This document shows, piece by piece, positions 27,639 through 37,669 of a stretch of DNA of 64,000 nt. The first letter of the stretch is position 1, and each line of letters starts with the position of its first letter. The notes under the pieces are model-generated. The model was given only the letters and a program-made list of their open reading frames with translations. It was not told where the DNA came from and ran no database searches. A program made the position numbers and the translations under genes. Origin of the DNA: Halotalea alkalilenta DSM 17697 (GTDB lineage: Bacteria; Pseudomonadota; Gammaproteobacteria; Pseudomonadales; Halomonadaceae); NCBI RefSeq assembly GCF_000621205.1, contig NZ_KK211226.1, forward strand, positions 324,722-388,721. The letters run 5' to 3'.

Positions 27639-28302
27639 AAGGGTTCGGGGTCGTCCCCGGTACCTCGACATAGCGATAGAGCCGCGGCGGACGATGGCGG
27701 GCGCCGCTTTGCATTTCGCCGGTGGCGGCCAGGCTCTTCGCGGCCGCCATCTGGCGGCGGAAGTTGGCCGGATCGAGCGGGCGCTGCAGGATCGCCTCGT
27801 AGACGCTGCGCAGCTGGGCGAGGGTGAAGGTCTCCCCGAGCAGCCGGTGGGCGATCTGCGCGTACTCGACTTTGTTGCGCAGCCGCCACAGCGCGTAGTC
27901 GACGATCAGCTGGTGGTCGAAGGCCAGCGCCGGCAGCGCATCGGCCGGGAACCAGCGCACGTTGTCGTCCGCTTCGCTGCGGCTGGCCTCATCGTTGCCG
28001 ACCAGCGCCCAATAGACAATCGAGACCAGCCGTTGGTCCCCGGAGCGCGCCGGATCGCCGAAGGCATAGAGCTGCTCGAGGTAGCGCGGCGCAAGCCCGG
28101 TGGTCGCCTTGAGGTTGTGCCGCGCGGCCTCGCTCAGGCTCTCGTCGATCCCCAGCGGCCCGCCCGGCAGCGCCCAGAGCCCCTCGAACGGCGCGCGAAT
28201 GCGGCGCACCAGCGGCATCCATAGCGCCGGCAGCGCTTGGTCGTCGGTTTCCCGCAGCGCGAAGATCACCGTCGAGACGGCGATCTGCGGATGATCGGTC
28301 AT
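27631..28302 (-). CDS. nrtR: NrtR, Nudix-related regulator of NAD biosynthesis
   Basis: The product is 223 aa from ATG 28302. An N-terminal Nudix domain has a degenerate Nudix box: after ALPGGPLGIDESLSEAARHN the usual RE-UXEEXGU reads RHNLKATTGL, so catalytic acids are missing. A C-terminal winged helix follows (EYAQIAHRLLGETFTLAQLR, then YEAILQRPLDPANFRRQM), ending in PRLYRY. This architecture is NrtR, a repressor of NAD genes that senses ADP-ribose. Its place directly before nadABC supports the call. The divergent 220-nt gap before lplA probably holds its operator, but I could not identify one with confidence. Confidence 0.9.
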   Translation of the reverse strand: MTDHPQIAVSTVIFALRETDDQALPALWMPLVRRIRAPFEGLWALPGGPLGIDESLSEAARHNLKATTGLAPRYLEQLYAFGDPARSGDQRLVSIVYWALVGNDEASRSEADDNVRWFPADALPALAFDHQLIVDYALWRLRNKVEYAQIAHRLLGETFTLAQLRSVYEAILQRPLDPANFRRQMAAAKSLAATGEMQSGARHRPPRLYRYVEVPGTTPNPWA

Positions 28303-28522
28303 CGGATTTCCAAATATTCTCGATCGACTTAAAGTCAAAAAAACCTTAACTCTTTTACAAAGCATATCCCCACCACGCAGCGGCTGTCCAACCATCAGCG
28401 TCAGTGGGACGACCAAAGTAGAAGCCCCCTCGGACCCTACGCCGGCCATCGTAGCGTCACCTGCTACGCCGCCCGTGCTGCTATGATCGAGAACAATTCT
28501 CGAATTCGCACAGAGGCGCGGC

Positions 28523-29569
28523 ATGCACGGTGAATACAAGGTCCCGGGCGGCAAACTGGTGGTGGTCGACTTGGACGAAGTCGACGGCAGGCTGAGCGGC
28601 GTAAGGCTCTCGGGGGACTTCTTCCTCGAGCCCGACGACCTCCTGGAGCGGATCGATGCCGCGCTCGAGGGCGCCCCCGCCGGGCTCGACATCGAGGCGC
28701 TGGCGGCGCGGGTCAGGGCCGCGCTGCCGGCCGACGCGACCCTGCTCGGCCTGACCCCCGAGGCGGTCGGGGTGGTAGTGCGCCGTGCACTGGCACAGGC
28801 CAGCGAGTGGCGCGATCACCGCTTCAGCCTGATCCACCGCGCCCCGGAGGCGCCCGCGCTGCACATGGCGCTCGACCAGGTGCTCGCCGAGGAGGTCGCC
28901 GCCGGCCGGCGCGGTCCGCTGCTCAGGGTGTGGGAATGGGCCAGCCCGGCGGTGATCATCGGCAGCTTCCAGTCGCTCTCCAACGAGGTCGATCTCGACG
29001 CCGCCCGTGCGCGCGGCGTCGCGGTGATGCGCAGGATCAGCGGCGGTGGCGCGATGTTCGTCGAGCCGGGCAACACCATCACCTGGTCGCTGGTGGTGCC
29101 GGAGTCGCTGGTCCAGGGGCTGAGCCTGGTCGACAGCTACGCCTTCCTCGACGACTGGGTGATCAATGCGCTCCAGGAGCTCGGCATCGAGGCCCGGTAC
29201 GTACCGATCAACGACATCGTCTCGCCCGCCGGCAAGATCGCAGGCGCTGCGCAAAAGCGCCTGCGCGGGGCGGTGCTCCACCATGTGACCATGGCCTACG
29301 ACATCGACGTCGATGCGATGCTCGCGGTGCTGCGGATCGGCAAGGAGAAGATCTCCGACAAGGGGATCAAGAGCTCGGGCAAGCGTGTCGACCCGCTCAA
29401 AAGCCAGACCGGGCTGCCCCGCGACGAGATCATCAGTCGCATGTCCGCCTCCTTCGCCGCCCGCGCAGGCCTCGAGCCCGGCGAGCTCACCGCCGCTGAG
29501 CTCGAGCGCGCCGAACGCCTGGCCAGGGAAAAGTTCGAGGATCCCGCCTGGCTCGCCCGGGTGCCTTGA
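28523..29569 (+). CDS. Lipoate-protein ligase with N-terminal accessory domain
   Basis: The product is 348 aa. Residues 1-95 (MHGEYKVPGGKLVVVDLDEV, then LSGDFFLEPDDLLERIDAAL) match the small accessory domain that is C-terminal in E. coli LplA or a separate LplB in archaea. Residues 105-300 form the biotin/lipoate ligase catalytic domain: SPAVIIGSFQSLSNEVDLDA, the RRISGGGAMFVEPGNTITWS glycine-rich segment, and the lysine-containing INDIVSPAGKIAGAAQKR. It should attach free lipoate to 2-oxoacid dehydrogenase E2 subunits. It diverges from nrtR and is followed by DUF2848. Confidence 0.88.
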   Translation: MHGEYKVPGGKLVVVDLDEVDGRLSGVRLSGDFFLEPDDLLERIDAALEGAPAGLDIEALAARVRAALPADATLLGLTPEAVGVVVRRALAQASEWRDHRFSLIHRAPEAPALHMALDQVLAEEVAAGRRGPLLRVWEWASPAVIIGSFQSLSNEVDLDAARARGVAVMRRISGGGAMFVEPGNTITWSLVVPESLVQGLSLVDSYAFLDDWVINALQELGIEARYVPINDIVSPAGKIAGAAQKRLRGAVLHHVTMAYDIDVDAMLAVLRIGKEKISDKGIKSSGKRVDPLKSQTGLPRDEIISRMSASFAARAGLEPGELTAAELERAERLAREKFEDPAWLARVP

Positions 29570-29677
29570 GCGAGCCAGGGCCCCCATGGGCTTCGAATTG
29601 GTGAAACCCTGTGCGGGTGACCATCGACGATGAAGACCAACTACAACGACAACCACTGAAGACAACCAGGAGCCTTC

Positions 29678-30355
29678 ATGCCCACTCTCTCTTTCGAACT
29701 CACCGGCCACGGACCGATCCAGGTCGCCATCGATCAACTGGTGATCGCCGGCTGGGCCGGGCGCGACCAGGCGGCGGTCGAGGCACACATCGCCGAGCTT
29801 GCCGAGCTCGGCGTACCGCGCCCGAGCCAGGTGCCGTGCTTCTACCGCCTCGCCGCCAGCCTGCTCAGTAGCGACCAACGGCTGCAGACGCCGGGGCGAA
29901 ACTCCTCCGGCGAGGCCGAGGTGGTGCTGATCCAGGCGCCCGAAGGCCTGCTGCTCGGCATCGGCTCGGACCACACCGACCGCAAGGTGGAGAGCTACGA
30001 CGTCACCGTCTCCAAGCAGCTCTGCGCCAAACCGATCGGCCTTGAGCTCTGGCGCTTCGAGGAGGTCGCGCCACACTGGGAGCGTCTGCAACTCAAGTGC
30101 TGGCGCAGCCGCGATGGCGCGGACGAGCTCTACCAGGATGGCGAAGTGGCGAGCCTGCTCGACCCTCGCGACCTGATCCAGCGCCTCACCGGCGGTGAAC
30201 GGCTGCCGACCGGCTGGGCGATGTTCTGCGGTACTCAGCCGGTGATCGGCGAGCTCGGCCACGGCGAGGCCTTCGAGGTTGCGCTGGTCGACCCGGTGCT
30301 CGGCCGCGAGCTGCGCCACCGCTACCAGGTCGAGGCGCTGGAGGTGGCGTCATGA
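29678..30355 (+). CDS. DUF2848 family protein
   Basis: The product is 225 aa and matches DUF2848 along its length: N-terminal QVAIDQLVIAGWAGRDQAAV, LGVPRPSQVPCFYRLAASLL, the GIGSDHTDRKVESYDVTVSK core near residues 95-115, and WAMFCGTQPVIGELGHGEAF near 190. The fold is related to fumarylacetoacetate hydrolases, with a likely metal-binding core; the reaction is unknown. ATG 29678 follows CCAGGAG. It lies 108 nt after lplA in the same direction and may be its own unit. Confidence 0.88.
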   Translation: MPTLSFELTGHGPIQVAIDQLVIAGWAGRDQAAVEAHIAELAELGVPRPSQVPCFYRLAASLLSSDQRLQTPGRNSSGEAEVVLIQAPEGLLLGIGSDHTDRKVESYDVTVSKQLCAKPIGLELWRFEEVAPHWERLQLKCWRSRDGADELYQDGEVASLLDPRDLIQRLTGGERLPTGWAMFCGTQPVIGELGHGEAFEVALVDPVLGRELRHRYQVEALEVAS

Positions 30356-30496
30356 GCTAAGCGACGCTGATCGGGCGCGGGATAACGCTCGATGCTACGG
30401 CCTCACCGATTCAGACGAAAAGCCACGATCGATGATCATTTCTTGCACGCCGGTGAATCATCATCAGCACCGAACTCAAGGCATGCAGAGGTGCCC

Positions 30497-30883
30497 ATGC
30501 GTAATCAACGATTGCTGGCGATGCTTCTCAGTACGCTGCTGCTCGCCTCGCCGCTCGCCATGGCGCAGCAGAACGGCCACTCCCAGGGCCAGCATCAGGC
30601 CCAGGGCGGTCAGGGGCAGAGCAAGAATGGTGGCCACGGCCAGGGCGGGTCACGACAGGGCGGGCAGAACCAGGCGAAGCGCCAAGGGCCGAGTCCTCAC
30701 CAGGATTGGCAGCGTGGCCAGGCGGTGCCGCAGCAGTATCGCGGCGGCAACTACGTGGTCAACGATTGGCGCTCGCGCAATCTGGCGCCGCCACCGAGCG
30801 GCCAGCACTGGCTACAGGTGAACGGCGACTTCGTCCTCGCCGCGATCGCCACCGGCGTGATCTATTCGATCATCAGCCGCTGA
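30497..30883 (+). CDS. RcnB family periplasmic protein
   Basis: The product is 128 aa from ATG 30497, with a signal peptide (LLAMLLSTLLLASPLAMA, cleavage after AMA near residue 23). A low-complexity Gln/Gly/His/Ser-rich region (residues 24-70) is followed by a C-terminal RcnB core (RGQAVPQQYRGGNYVVNDWR, then WLQVNGDFVLAAIATGVIYS). RcnB in E. coli is a periplasmic protein affecting nickel/cobalt homeostasis; the histidine/glutamine-rich linker could bind metal, which is inference. It is convergent with hmp. Confidence 0.85.
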   Translation: MRNQRLLAMLLSTLLLASPLAMAQQNGHSQGQHQAQGGQGQSKNGGHGQGGSRQGGQNQAKRQGPSPHQDWQRGQAVPQQYRGGNYVVNDWRSRNLAPPPSGQHWLQVNGDFVLAAIATGVIYSIISR

Positions 30884-30915
30884 CCAGCCACTCCCTCCTC
30901 CGAAGTCCGAAAACG

Positions 30916-32112
30916 TCAGCCAGGGGATGCCGCCATCCCCTGGCTCGCACCGAACCACTCATGCCGGCGCCGATCCTCGGCAACGCCCCGCTCGGCGAGC
31001 AGCCGCTCGATCTCGGCCATGAAGCCGGCCGGGCCGACGAAATAGCAGCTCGGCAGAGCCTCTCTAGGCGGCAGATAGCAATCAAGCAGCGCACCATCTA
31101 TCCGTCCCCGCAGCGCGGGATCACCGCCCCGGCTGTAGCGCGTGACCGGCGTGAAACGCTCCGGCCAAAGGCCCGCCAGAGCAGCGGTCTCGTCGGCGAA
31201 GGCATGGTGCTGCGGATCCCGGGCGCCGTGCAGATAGACGACCCGGCGACCAAACGCCAGCGCCCGTTTGGCAAGGCCCAGCATCGGTGTCTGGCCGATA
31301 CCGGCGCTGATCAGCACCACCGGCCCATCGCCTTGGTCGAGGGTGAGCAGGCCGGTAGGCGGGGAGAGCAGCAGGGTGTCGCCGATCTCGAGTCGATCAT
31401 GTAGATAGCGGCTGACCACGCCCTGCGGGTGGCGCCGCACACTGATCCGGTAGTGCGCCGCGTCGCGGTCGGAAGTCAGGCTGTACTGGCGCGGATGGCG
31501 CTGCCCGTCGATCTCAGCCACCACGCCAAGGTACTGCCCCGGCTCACCGGCGAGGATCGCGCCGCCGTCGCGGGGCGCCAGATGAAACGAAGCGATTCCA
31601 TCCGCCTCATCGACCCGCGCGACCAGTTGGAACGGCCGCAGCCCTTGCCATCCGCCACTGCTTGCGGCGAGTGCCTGGTACTGGCGACGCTCGGCGCCGA
31701 TCATCCGCTCGGCGAGCTCGTCGTAGAGCGCGCGCCAGGCCGCAGCGACTTCCGCATCCAACGGCTCGCCCAGCACTTCGCCCAGCACTTCGCCGACCGC
31801 ATCGAGCAGGCAGTCACCGACCAGCGGGTAATGCTCGGGCCGCACCGACAGCGACACATGCTTGTGCACCGCCGGGGCGATCACCGCGTCCGCGCAGCGA
31901 GGGTCCTGCCGGGCGATGACGTACTCGAGCACCATCCGCGCCAGCGCACGGGGCTGCGCTCCACTACGCTGGTGGGCGGGGTTGAACATCGCCACCACCT
32001 CGGGGTGGCGAGCGAACAGCAGCGGATAGAACCGCGCAGTGATCCGCTCGAGATGTTCGGCGACCAACGCGGCCGTCTGGGAAATGAGGGTTTCCTGGGT
32101 GAGGGTAGGCAT
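30916..32112 (-). CDS. hmp: Flavohaemoglobin, nitric oxide dioxygenase
   Basis: The product is 398 aa from ATG 32112, with GGAG upstream. The globin domain (residues 1-140) has the distal YPLLFARHPEVVAMFNPAHQ region and the proximal haem His in AVHKHVSLSVRPEHYPLVGD. An FAD domain with RQYSLTSDRDAAHYRISVRR and an NAD-binding domain with VVLISAGIGQTPMLGLAKRA follow. It oxidises NO to nitrate. It diverges from norR and has a sigma-54 type promoter and upstream NorR-like sites, so it is probably the NorR target here, in place of norVW. A doubled GEVLGEVLGEPL segment is seen in the globin part. Confidence 0.96.
   Translation of the reverse strand: MPTLTQETLISQTAALVAEHLERITARFYPLLFARHPEVVAMFNPAHQRSGAQPRALARMVLEYVIARQDPRCADAVIAPAVHKHVSLSVRPEHYPLVGDCLLDAVGEVLGEVLGEPLDAEVAAAWRALYDELAERMIGAERRQYQALAASSGGWQGLRPFQLVARVDEADGIASFHLAPRDGGAILAGEPGQYLGVVAEIDGQRHPRQYSLTSDRDAAHYRISVRRHPQGVVSRYLHDRLEIGDTLLLSPPTGLLTLDQGDGPVVLISAGIGQTPMLGLAKRALAFGRRVVYLHGARDPQHHAFADETAALAGLWPERFTPVTRYSRGGDPALRGRIDGALLDCYLPPREALPSCYFVGPAGFMAEIERLLAERGVAEDRRRHEWFGASQGMAASPG
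30918..30945 (-). terminator. Hairpin overlapping the hmp stop codon
   Basis: A perfect 12-bp stem (AGCCAGGGGATG with its complement) and a 4-base loop span the last codons and part of the stop of hmp. On the minus strand the stem is followed by GACGTTTTC, so it probably ends the hmp transcript. The symmetric stem may also limit reading from the convergent rcnB-like gene. Confidence 0.6.
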
Positions 32113-32160
32113 GCGAATCTCCGTGGAAGCTGGCCCCTGTGGCCATTCATCCAGCTGCTT

Positions 32161-32176
32161 GGCAAGCCGCATGCCA
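32161..32176 (-). promoter_or_regulatory. Sigma-54 promoter of hmp
   Basis: On the minus strand TGGCATGCGGCTTGCC gives a -24 TGGCA and a -12 TTGC with the correct 4-base gap (consensus TGGCACG-N4-TTGC). It is about 50 nt upstream of the hmp start codon, which places transcription start near 32150. The NorR-like sites lie 70-120 nt farther upstream, as expected for an enhancer-dependent promoter. Confidence 0.8.
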
Positions 32177-32219
32177 ATCTTCAATCAATTGAAAATCATG
32201 AATATTTTCTCCGCAGAGG

Positions 32220-32250
32220 GTCATTTAGACCTCGCCAGGCAGGAGTCGAA

Positions 32251-32273
<23 letters not shown>
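32220..32273. promoter_or_regulatory. Three NorR-type enhancer sites (GT-N7-AC)
   Basis: Three 11-base GT-N7-AC elements occur at 32220-32230 (read in reverse: GTCTAAATGAC), 32245-32255 (GTCGAAATGAC) and 32263-32273 (GTACAAATGAC). They share GTnnAAATGAC. Spacing between centres is 25 and 18 nt. Two overlap or lie within the first codons of norR, so NorR may also repress its own gene. An AT-rich segment with a near IHF match (32180-32191) lies between them and the promoter. Confidence 0.8.
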
Positions 32274-33825
<1,552 letters not shown>

Positions 33826-34033
33826 AGCGACCGGGACAAAATTGAAATAGCCGCGCCCGCTCGAAGCACCCACCGAAGCCGAATATCCACCGGCGGGCAG
33901 TGTGCTTCCCAGCCGATCCCTCTATCCTATGGCCCCATCTCAATGGACCATCCGGTCACCGACCGTCGCGACCCGCACACCAGCGGGCCAACCCGATGGC
34001 GCTTGACCCGAGACCCAAGCCAGGAAACCGGTT

Positions 34034-35791
34034 ATGTCGCTGTGGCGCATCCTGCGTGAATTCTTCGATCGTCATCGTCGCACCTACGCGCTGGCAGTGC
34101 TCTGCCTGCTCGCGGTCGGGATTCTCAACCTGCTGCTGCCCTGGTGGGTCGGCAGGATCGTCGATGCGCTCGCCGCCGGCGAAATGGACCGCACCCGGCT
34201 GATCCATAGCGTGCTGGCGCTGCTCTTGGTCGGCGTCTCGATGTATGGACTGCGTTATCTTTGGCGGGTGCTGCTGTTCGGCACCGCCTACCGCCTGGGC
34301 GTAGAGCTGCGCGCGCAGTTCTACGCCAAGCTTTTGCGCCTCGACCCCGGCTTCTACCAGCGCCGCAGCAGCGGCGACCTGCTCGCCCGCGCGACCCAGG
34401 ACATCGACGCCGTGGAGTTCGCCGCGGGCGAAGGGGTGCTGTCGAGCGTCGACGGCGCGATGACCCTGATGCTGGTGCTGGGAATGATGCTGATCAGCAT
34501 CGACGCGCCCTTGACCCTGGTCGCGATCGTGCCGTTCCCGCTGATGGCGTGGGGTTTCTATCGTATCGCCAAGCGGGTGCAAGCCCGCTTCGGCGTCGCC
34601 CTGGAGCGCTTCTCGAGGCTCAACGAGCGTACCCAGGAGGCGTTCTCCGGCATCCGCACGCTGAAGAGCCATGCCTTGATCGAAGCGGAGATCGAGGACT
34701 TCGAGCATCGCGCCCGCGCCACCGCCGAGGCCGATTTCCAGGTCCAGCGGATGGAGGCGCGCTACGAGCCGGTGGTGTTCATCGCCCTCGCCTCGGCGAC
34801 GCTCTTGACCTTGGTGGTCGGAAGCCTGCGGCTCGACGCGGGGGCGCTGACCCTCGGCGGCTTGACTAGCTTCACCCTCTACCTGGTGCAGCTGATCTGG
34901 CCGATGTTCGCGATCGGCTGGTGCTTGAACCTGCTCCAGCGCGGCGAGGCCGGAGCACGGCGGCTGTTCGACGTGTTCGACGAGACCGAGGCGGTCGCGG
35001 ACCACGGGCAGATCACCCGGGTCGACGCGACCGAGCTCAGCGTCGAGATCGAACGCTTCGCCTATCCAGGGGATGCGCATCCCACGCTCGAGGGAATCTC
35101 GCTGCGCCTCGCACCGGGCCAGACCGTCGGCGTGGTCGGCCACACCGGCAGCGGCAAGAGCACCCTGCTCAAGCTGCTGATGCGCCAGTATCCGCTCGAA
35201 CACGGGCGGATCACCCTCGGCGGAGAGCCGATCGAGGCCTACCGGCTGGATACGCTGCGCACCGCCTTCGCCTACGTGCCCCAGGACGCCTTCCTGTTCG
35301 CGGCCAGCCTCGCCGACAACCTGCGTCTCGGGCGTCCTGACGCGGACCAGCAGGCGCTTAACGCCGCGCTCGCGGCCGCGGCGTTCGAACATGACCTCAA
35401 CGCGCTGCCGCAGGGGCTCGAGACACCGATCGGCGAACGCGGGGTGACGCTCTCGGGTGGCCAGCGCCAGCGGGTCGCGCTGGCGCGGGCGCTGCTCAAG
35501 GACGCGCCGATCCTGCTGCTCGACGACACCCTTTCAGCGGTCGACTACGCCACCGAGCGCCGCTTGCTGGCCACGCTGAACGAGGATCGAGGGCGGCGCA
35601 CGCGACTGATCGTCAGCCACCGGCTGTCGGCGGTCGCCGCTGCCGACCAGATCCTGGTGCTCGACCAGGGCCGGGTGGTCGAGCGCGGCAGCCACGCCGA
35701 ACTGCTCTCCATCGACGGCCTCTACGCTGCGCTCTGGCGCGAGCAGGCCGCCGCCCGCGAGCGTCATCCGCTGGAGGAGAGCCTGCGATGA
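34034..35791 (+). CDS. mdlA: ABC exporter half-transporter, MdlA-like
   Basis: The product is 585 aa: a six-helix exporter membrane domain (residues 15-310, e.g. LAVLCLLAVGILNLLLPWWV) fused to an ATPase domain with Walker [15 protein letters not shown] near 377, Q-loop YVPQDAFLF, signature [16 protein letters not shown] near 477 and Walker B ILLLDDTLSAVD near 497. The DD in Walker B instead of DE suggests a degenerate site, common in heterodimeric exporters. The gene overlaps mdlB by 4 nt. The substrate of MdlAB/SmdAB-type exporters is unknown; multidrug or lipid export is proposed. Confidence 0.88.
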   Translation: MSLWRILREFFDRHRRTYALAVLCLLAVGILNLLLPWWVGRIVDALAAGEMDRTRLIHSVLALLLVGVSMYGLRYLWRVLLFGTAYRLGVELRAQFYAKLLRLDPGFYQRRSSGDLLARATQDIDAVEFAAGEGVLSSVDGAMTLMLVLGMMLISIDAPLTLVAIVPFPLMAWGFYRIAKRVQARFGVALERFSRLNERTQEAFSGIRTLKSHALIEAEIEDFEHRARATAEADFQVQRMEARYEPVVFIALASATLLTLVVGSLRLDAGALTLGGLTSFTLYLVQLIWPMFAIGWCLNLLQRGEAGARRLFDVFDETEAVADHGQITRVDATELSVEIERFAYPGDAHPTLEGISLRLAPGQTVGVVGHTGSGKSTLLKLLMRQYPLEHGRITLGGEPIEAYRLDTLRTAFAYVPQDAFLFAASLADNLRLGRPDADQQALNAALAAAAFEHDLNALPQGLETPIGERGVTLSGGQRQRVALARALLKDAPILLLDDTLSAVDYATERRLLATLNEDRGRRTRLIVSHRLSAVAAADQILVLDQGRVVERGSHAELLSIDGLYAALWREQAAARERHPLEESLR

Positions 35792-37554
35792 ACCGACGCC
35801 TGCGTACCCTGCTGCTGCAGCCACTGCTCGATCGCCCGCGCCAGCTGCTGATCGCCTTCGCCCTGCTGGTCGGTGCCACTGCGCTCGATGTCTGCGGGCC
35901 CTGGCTGACCCAGTACTACATCGATCGGCACCTGGTGCCCGGCGACTTCGCCATCGCCCCGCTGGCGCTCTTGGTGATCCTCTACATCTCGAGCCAGTGT
36001 CTCGCCGCGCTCGGGCGCTACCTGCAGACCCTGCGCTTCGCCCGGCTGGCGATCGAGGCGGTGCGCGAGCTGCGCAGCCGGATCTTCCGCCATCTCCTGC
36101 AGCAGCCCCAGAGCCGGCTCGACGCCACGCCGACCGGTGAGCTGATCAGCCGGGTGACCAGCGATACCGATGCGCTGCGCGAGCTCTACGTCGGCTTCCT
36201 CGCCTCGGTGCTGCAGAACCTGGTGCTGCTGATCGGCATCCTGGTCGCGATGACGCTGATGGACCCGCGGCTGACCGCCATCGCTGTCCTGCTGATCCCC
36301 GCGGGAATCGCGACGATCTGGGCCTACCAGCGGCTCTCGGTGGCCGCGGCGATGAAGGTCCGCCAGCTGCGCGCCGAACAGAGCGCACGGCTGGTCGATG
36401 CGGTGCAGGGGATCGCGGTGATCCAGGCCTATCGCCAGGGCCAGCGTTTTCTCGAGCGCTTCGATGCCATCGGCCAGCGCCAGTACACCGCAAGGATGCG
36501 CATGGTGCGGATCGGCTCGCTGCTGCTGCGCTCGGCGATCGATCTGCTCGGCATGCTGGTGCTGGCGGCGCTGCTGTTCGGCTATGGCATCACCCATATC
36601 GACAGCGGCGGCGATGCGATAGGTATCGGTGTGCTCTACGCCTTCATCACCTATCTTGGACGAGTATCCGAACCATTGATCGATATCTCGCAACGCTTCA
36701 ATCTGTTCCAGCAGGCGAGCGTCGCTGGAACCCGGCTGCTCGACGTGCTCGATTGGCCGCTCGAGCGCCTCGGCGAGGACAAGGCGCCGATCGGGGATGC
36801 GCGAATCGAGCTCGAAGGGGTTCGCTTCCGCCACGATGGCGCGGCGAGCGACACGCTGCACGGCTTGGACGCGATGATTCCCGCCGGCGCGTTCATCGGT
36901 GTGGTCGGCGCCACCGGCAGCGGCAGCGGCAGCGGCAAGTCGACCCTGCTCGACCTGCTCTGTGGCTTGAAGCGCCCGACCGCCGGCCGAGTGACCATCG
37001 ACGGCAGGCCGCTGGCGGAGATCGACCGCGCCACCCTCAGCGAAGCGGTGGCGGTGGTACCGCAAGAGCCGTTCCTGCGCTCGACCACGCTGCGCGACAA
37101 CCTGCTGCTCGGCGGCGAGGCCAGCGAGGAGCGCCTTGAGCAGGCGCTGCGCGATGCCCGCCTGGCGACGCTGGTCGAACGCCTCCCCAAGGGGTTGGAT
37201 ACACCGCTCGGCGAGCGAGGGCTTTCGCTCTCCTCGGGTGAACGCCAGCTACTCGCGCTGGCCCGGGCGCTGCTGCGCCAGCCCCGCGTGCTGCTGCTTG
37301 ACGAGGCCACCGCCAGCGTCGACAGCGCCACCGAATCGGAGCTGTCGAAGGCGCTGGACCTGCTGCGCGGCCGGGTGACCTTGGTGGTGGTCGCCCATCG
37401 CCTGGCGACGATCCGCGAGGCGGACCAGATCCTGGTGATGAATCAGGGCAGGATCGAGGAGCGCGGTACCCATGAGGAGCTGCTCGCGCGTCCCGAAGGC
37501 GCCTACCGCGCCCTGTGGCGCTCTGCCGCGCAGGGCGCGGATGCGATCGGATGA
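35788..37554 (+). CDS. mdlB: ABC exporter half-transporter, MdlB-like, with expanded P-loop
   Basis: The product is 588 aa, the partner of the MdlA-like half: membrane domain (residues 15-320), then an ATPase with Q-loop [10 protein letters not shown], a non-canonical signature [16 protein letters not shown] and a complete Walker [17 protein letters not shown]. The Walker A region reads [18 protein letters not shown]: the usual GATGSGKST is lengthened by four residues (SGSG) through three tandem GGCAGC units at 36916-36933. This breaks the GxxxxGK spacing. It could be a natural variant or a slippage event. The rest of the gene is intact and in frame. Confidence 0.87.
   Translation: MNRRLRTLLLQPLLDRPRQLLIAFALLVGATALDVCGPWLTQYYIDRHLVPGDFAIAPLALLVILYISSQCLAALGRYLQTLRFARLAIEAVRELRSRIFRHLLQQPQSRLDATPTGELISRVTSDTDALRELYVGFLASVLQNLVLLIGILVAMTLMDPRLTAIAVLLIPAGIATIWAYQRLSVAAAMKVRQLRAEQSARLVDAVQGIAVIQAYRQGQRFLERFDAIGQRQYTARMRMVRIGSLLLRSAIDLLGMLVLAALLFGYGITHIDSGGDAIGIGVLYAFITYLGRVSEPLIDISQRFNLFQQASVAGTRLLDVLDWPLERLGEDKAPIGDARIELEGVRFRHDGAASDTLHGLDAMIPAGAFIGVVGATGSGSGSGKSTLLDLLCGLKRPTAGRVTIDGRPLAEIDRATLSEAVAVVPQEPFLRSTTLRDNLLLGGEASEERLEQALRDARLATLVERLPKGLDTPLGERGLSLSSGERQLLALARALLRQPRVLLLDEATASVDSATESELSKALDLLRGRVTLVVVAHRLATIREADQILVMNQGRIEERGTHEELLARPEGAYRALWRSAAQGADAIG
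36916..36933 (+). repeat. Three tandem GGCAGC units in the mdlB P-loop
   Basis: The hexamer GGCAGC occurs three times before GGCAAG, adding four residues to the Walker A loop (residues about 377-382). Family P-loops have a single copy at this place. Confidence 0.9.
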
Positions 37555-37609
37555 GACCCCAGCGGGCGAAAATTGGGTCATTTTGAACGCGGGCTAGTGG
37601 AACGCCTGC

Positions 37610-37631
37610 AAACATACGTTATCGTATGTTT
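37610..37631. promoter_or_regulatory. 22-bp inverted repeat upstream of pqiA, candidate operator
   Basis: AAACATACG and CGTATGTTT are exact reverse complements separated by TTAT. The element lies 39 nt before the pqiA start, in the 115-nt gap after mdlB, and is well placed for a repressor acting on pqiABC. The regulator is unknown. Confidence 0.5.
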
Positions 37632-37669
37632 CTTGCAAACGAGCGCCCCTCTTTCATACCGGAGAAAGG

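Noticed and set aside
28481-30319. 612-codon minus-strand frame opposite lipoate ligase and DUF2848
   Set aside because: Spans two good plus-strand genes and shows no protein family; typical antisense artefact in GC-rich DNA.
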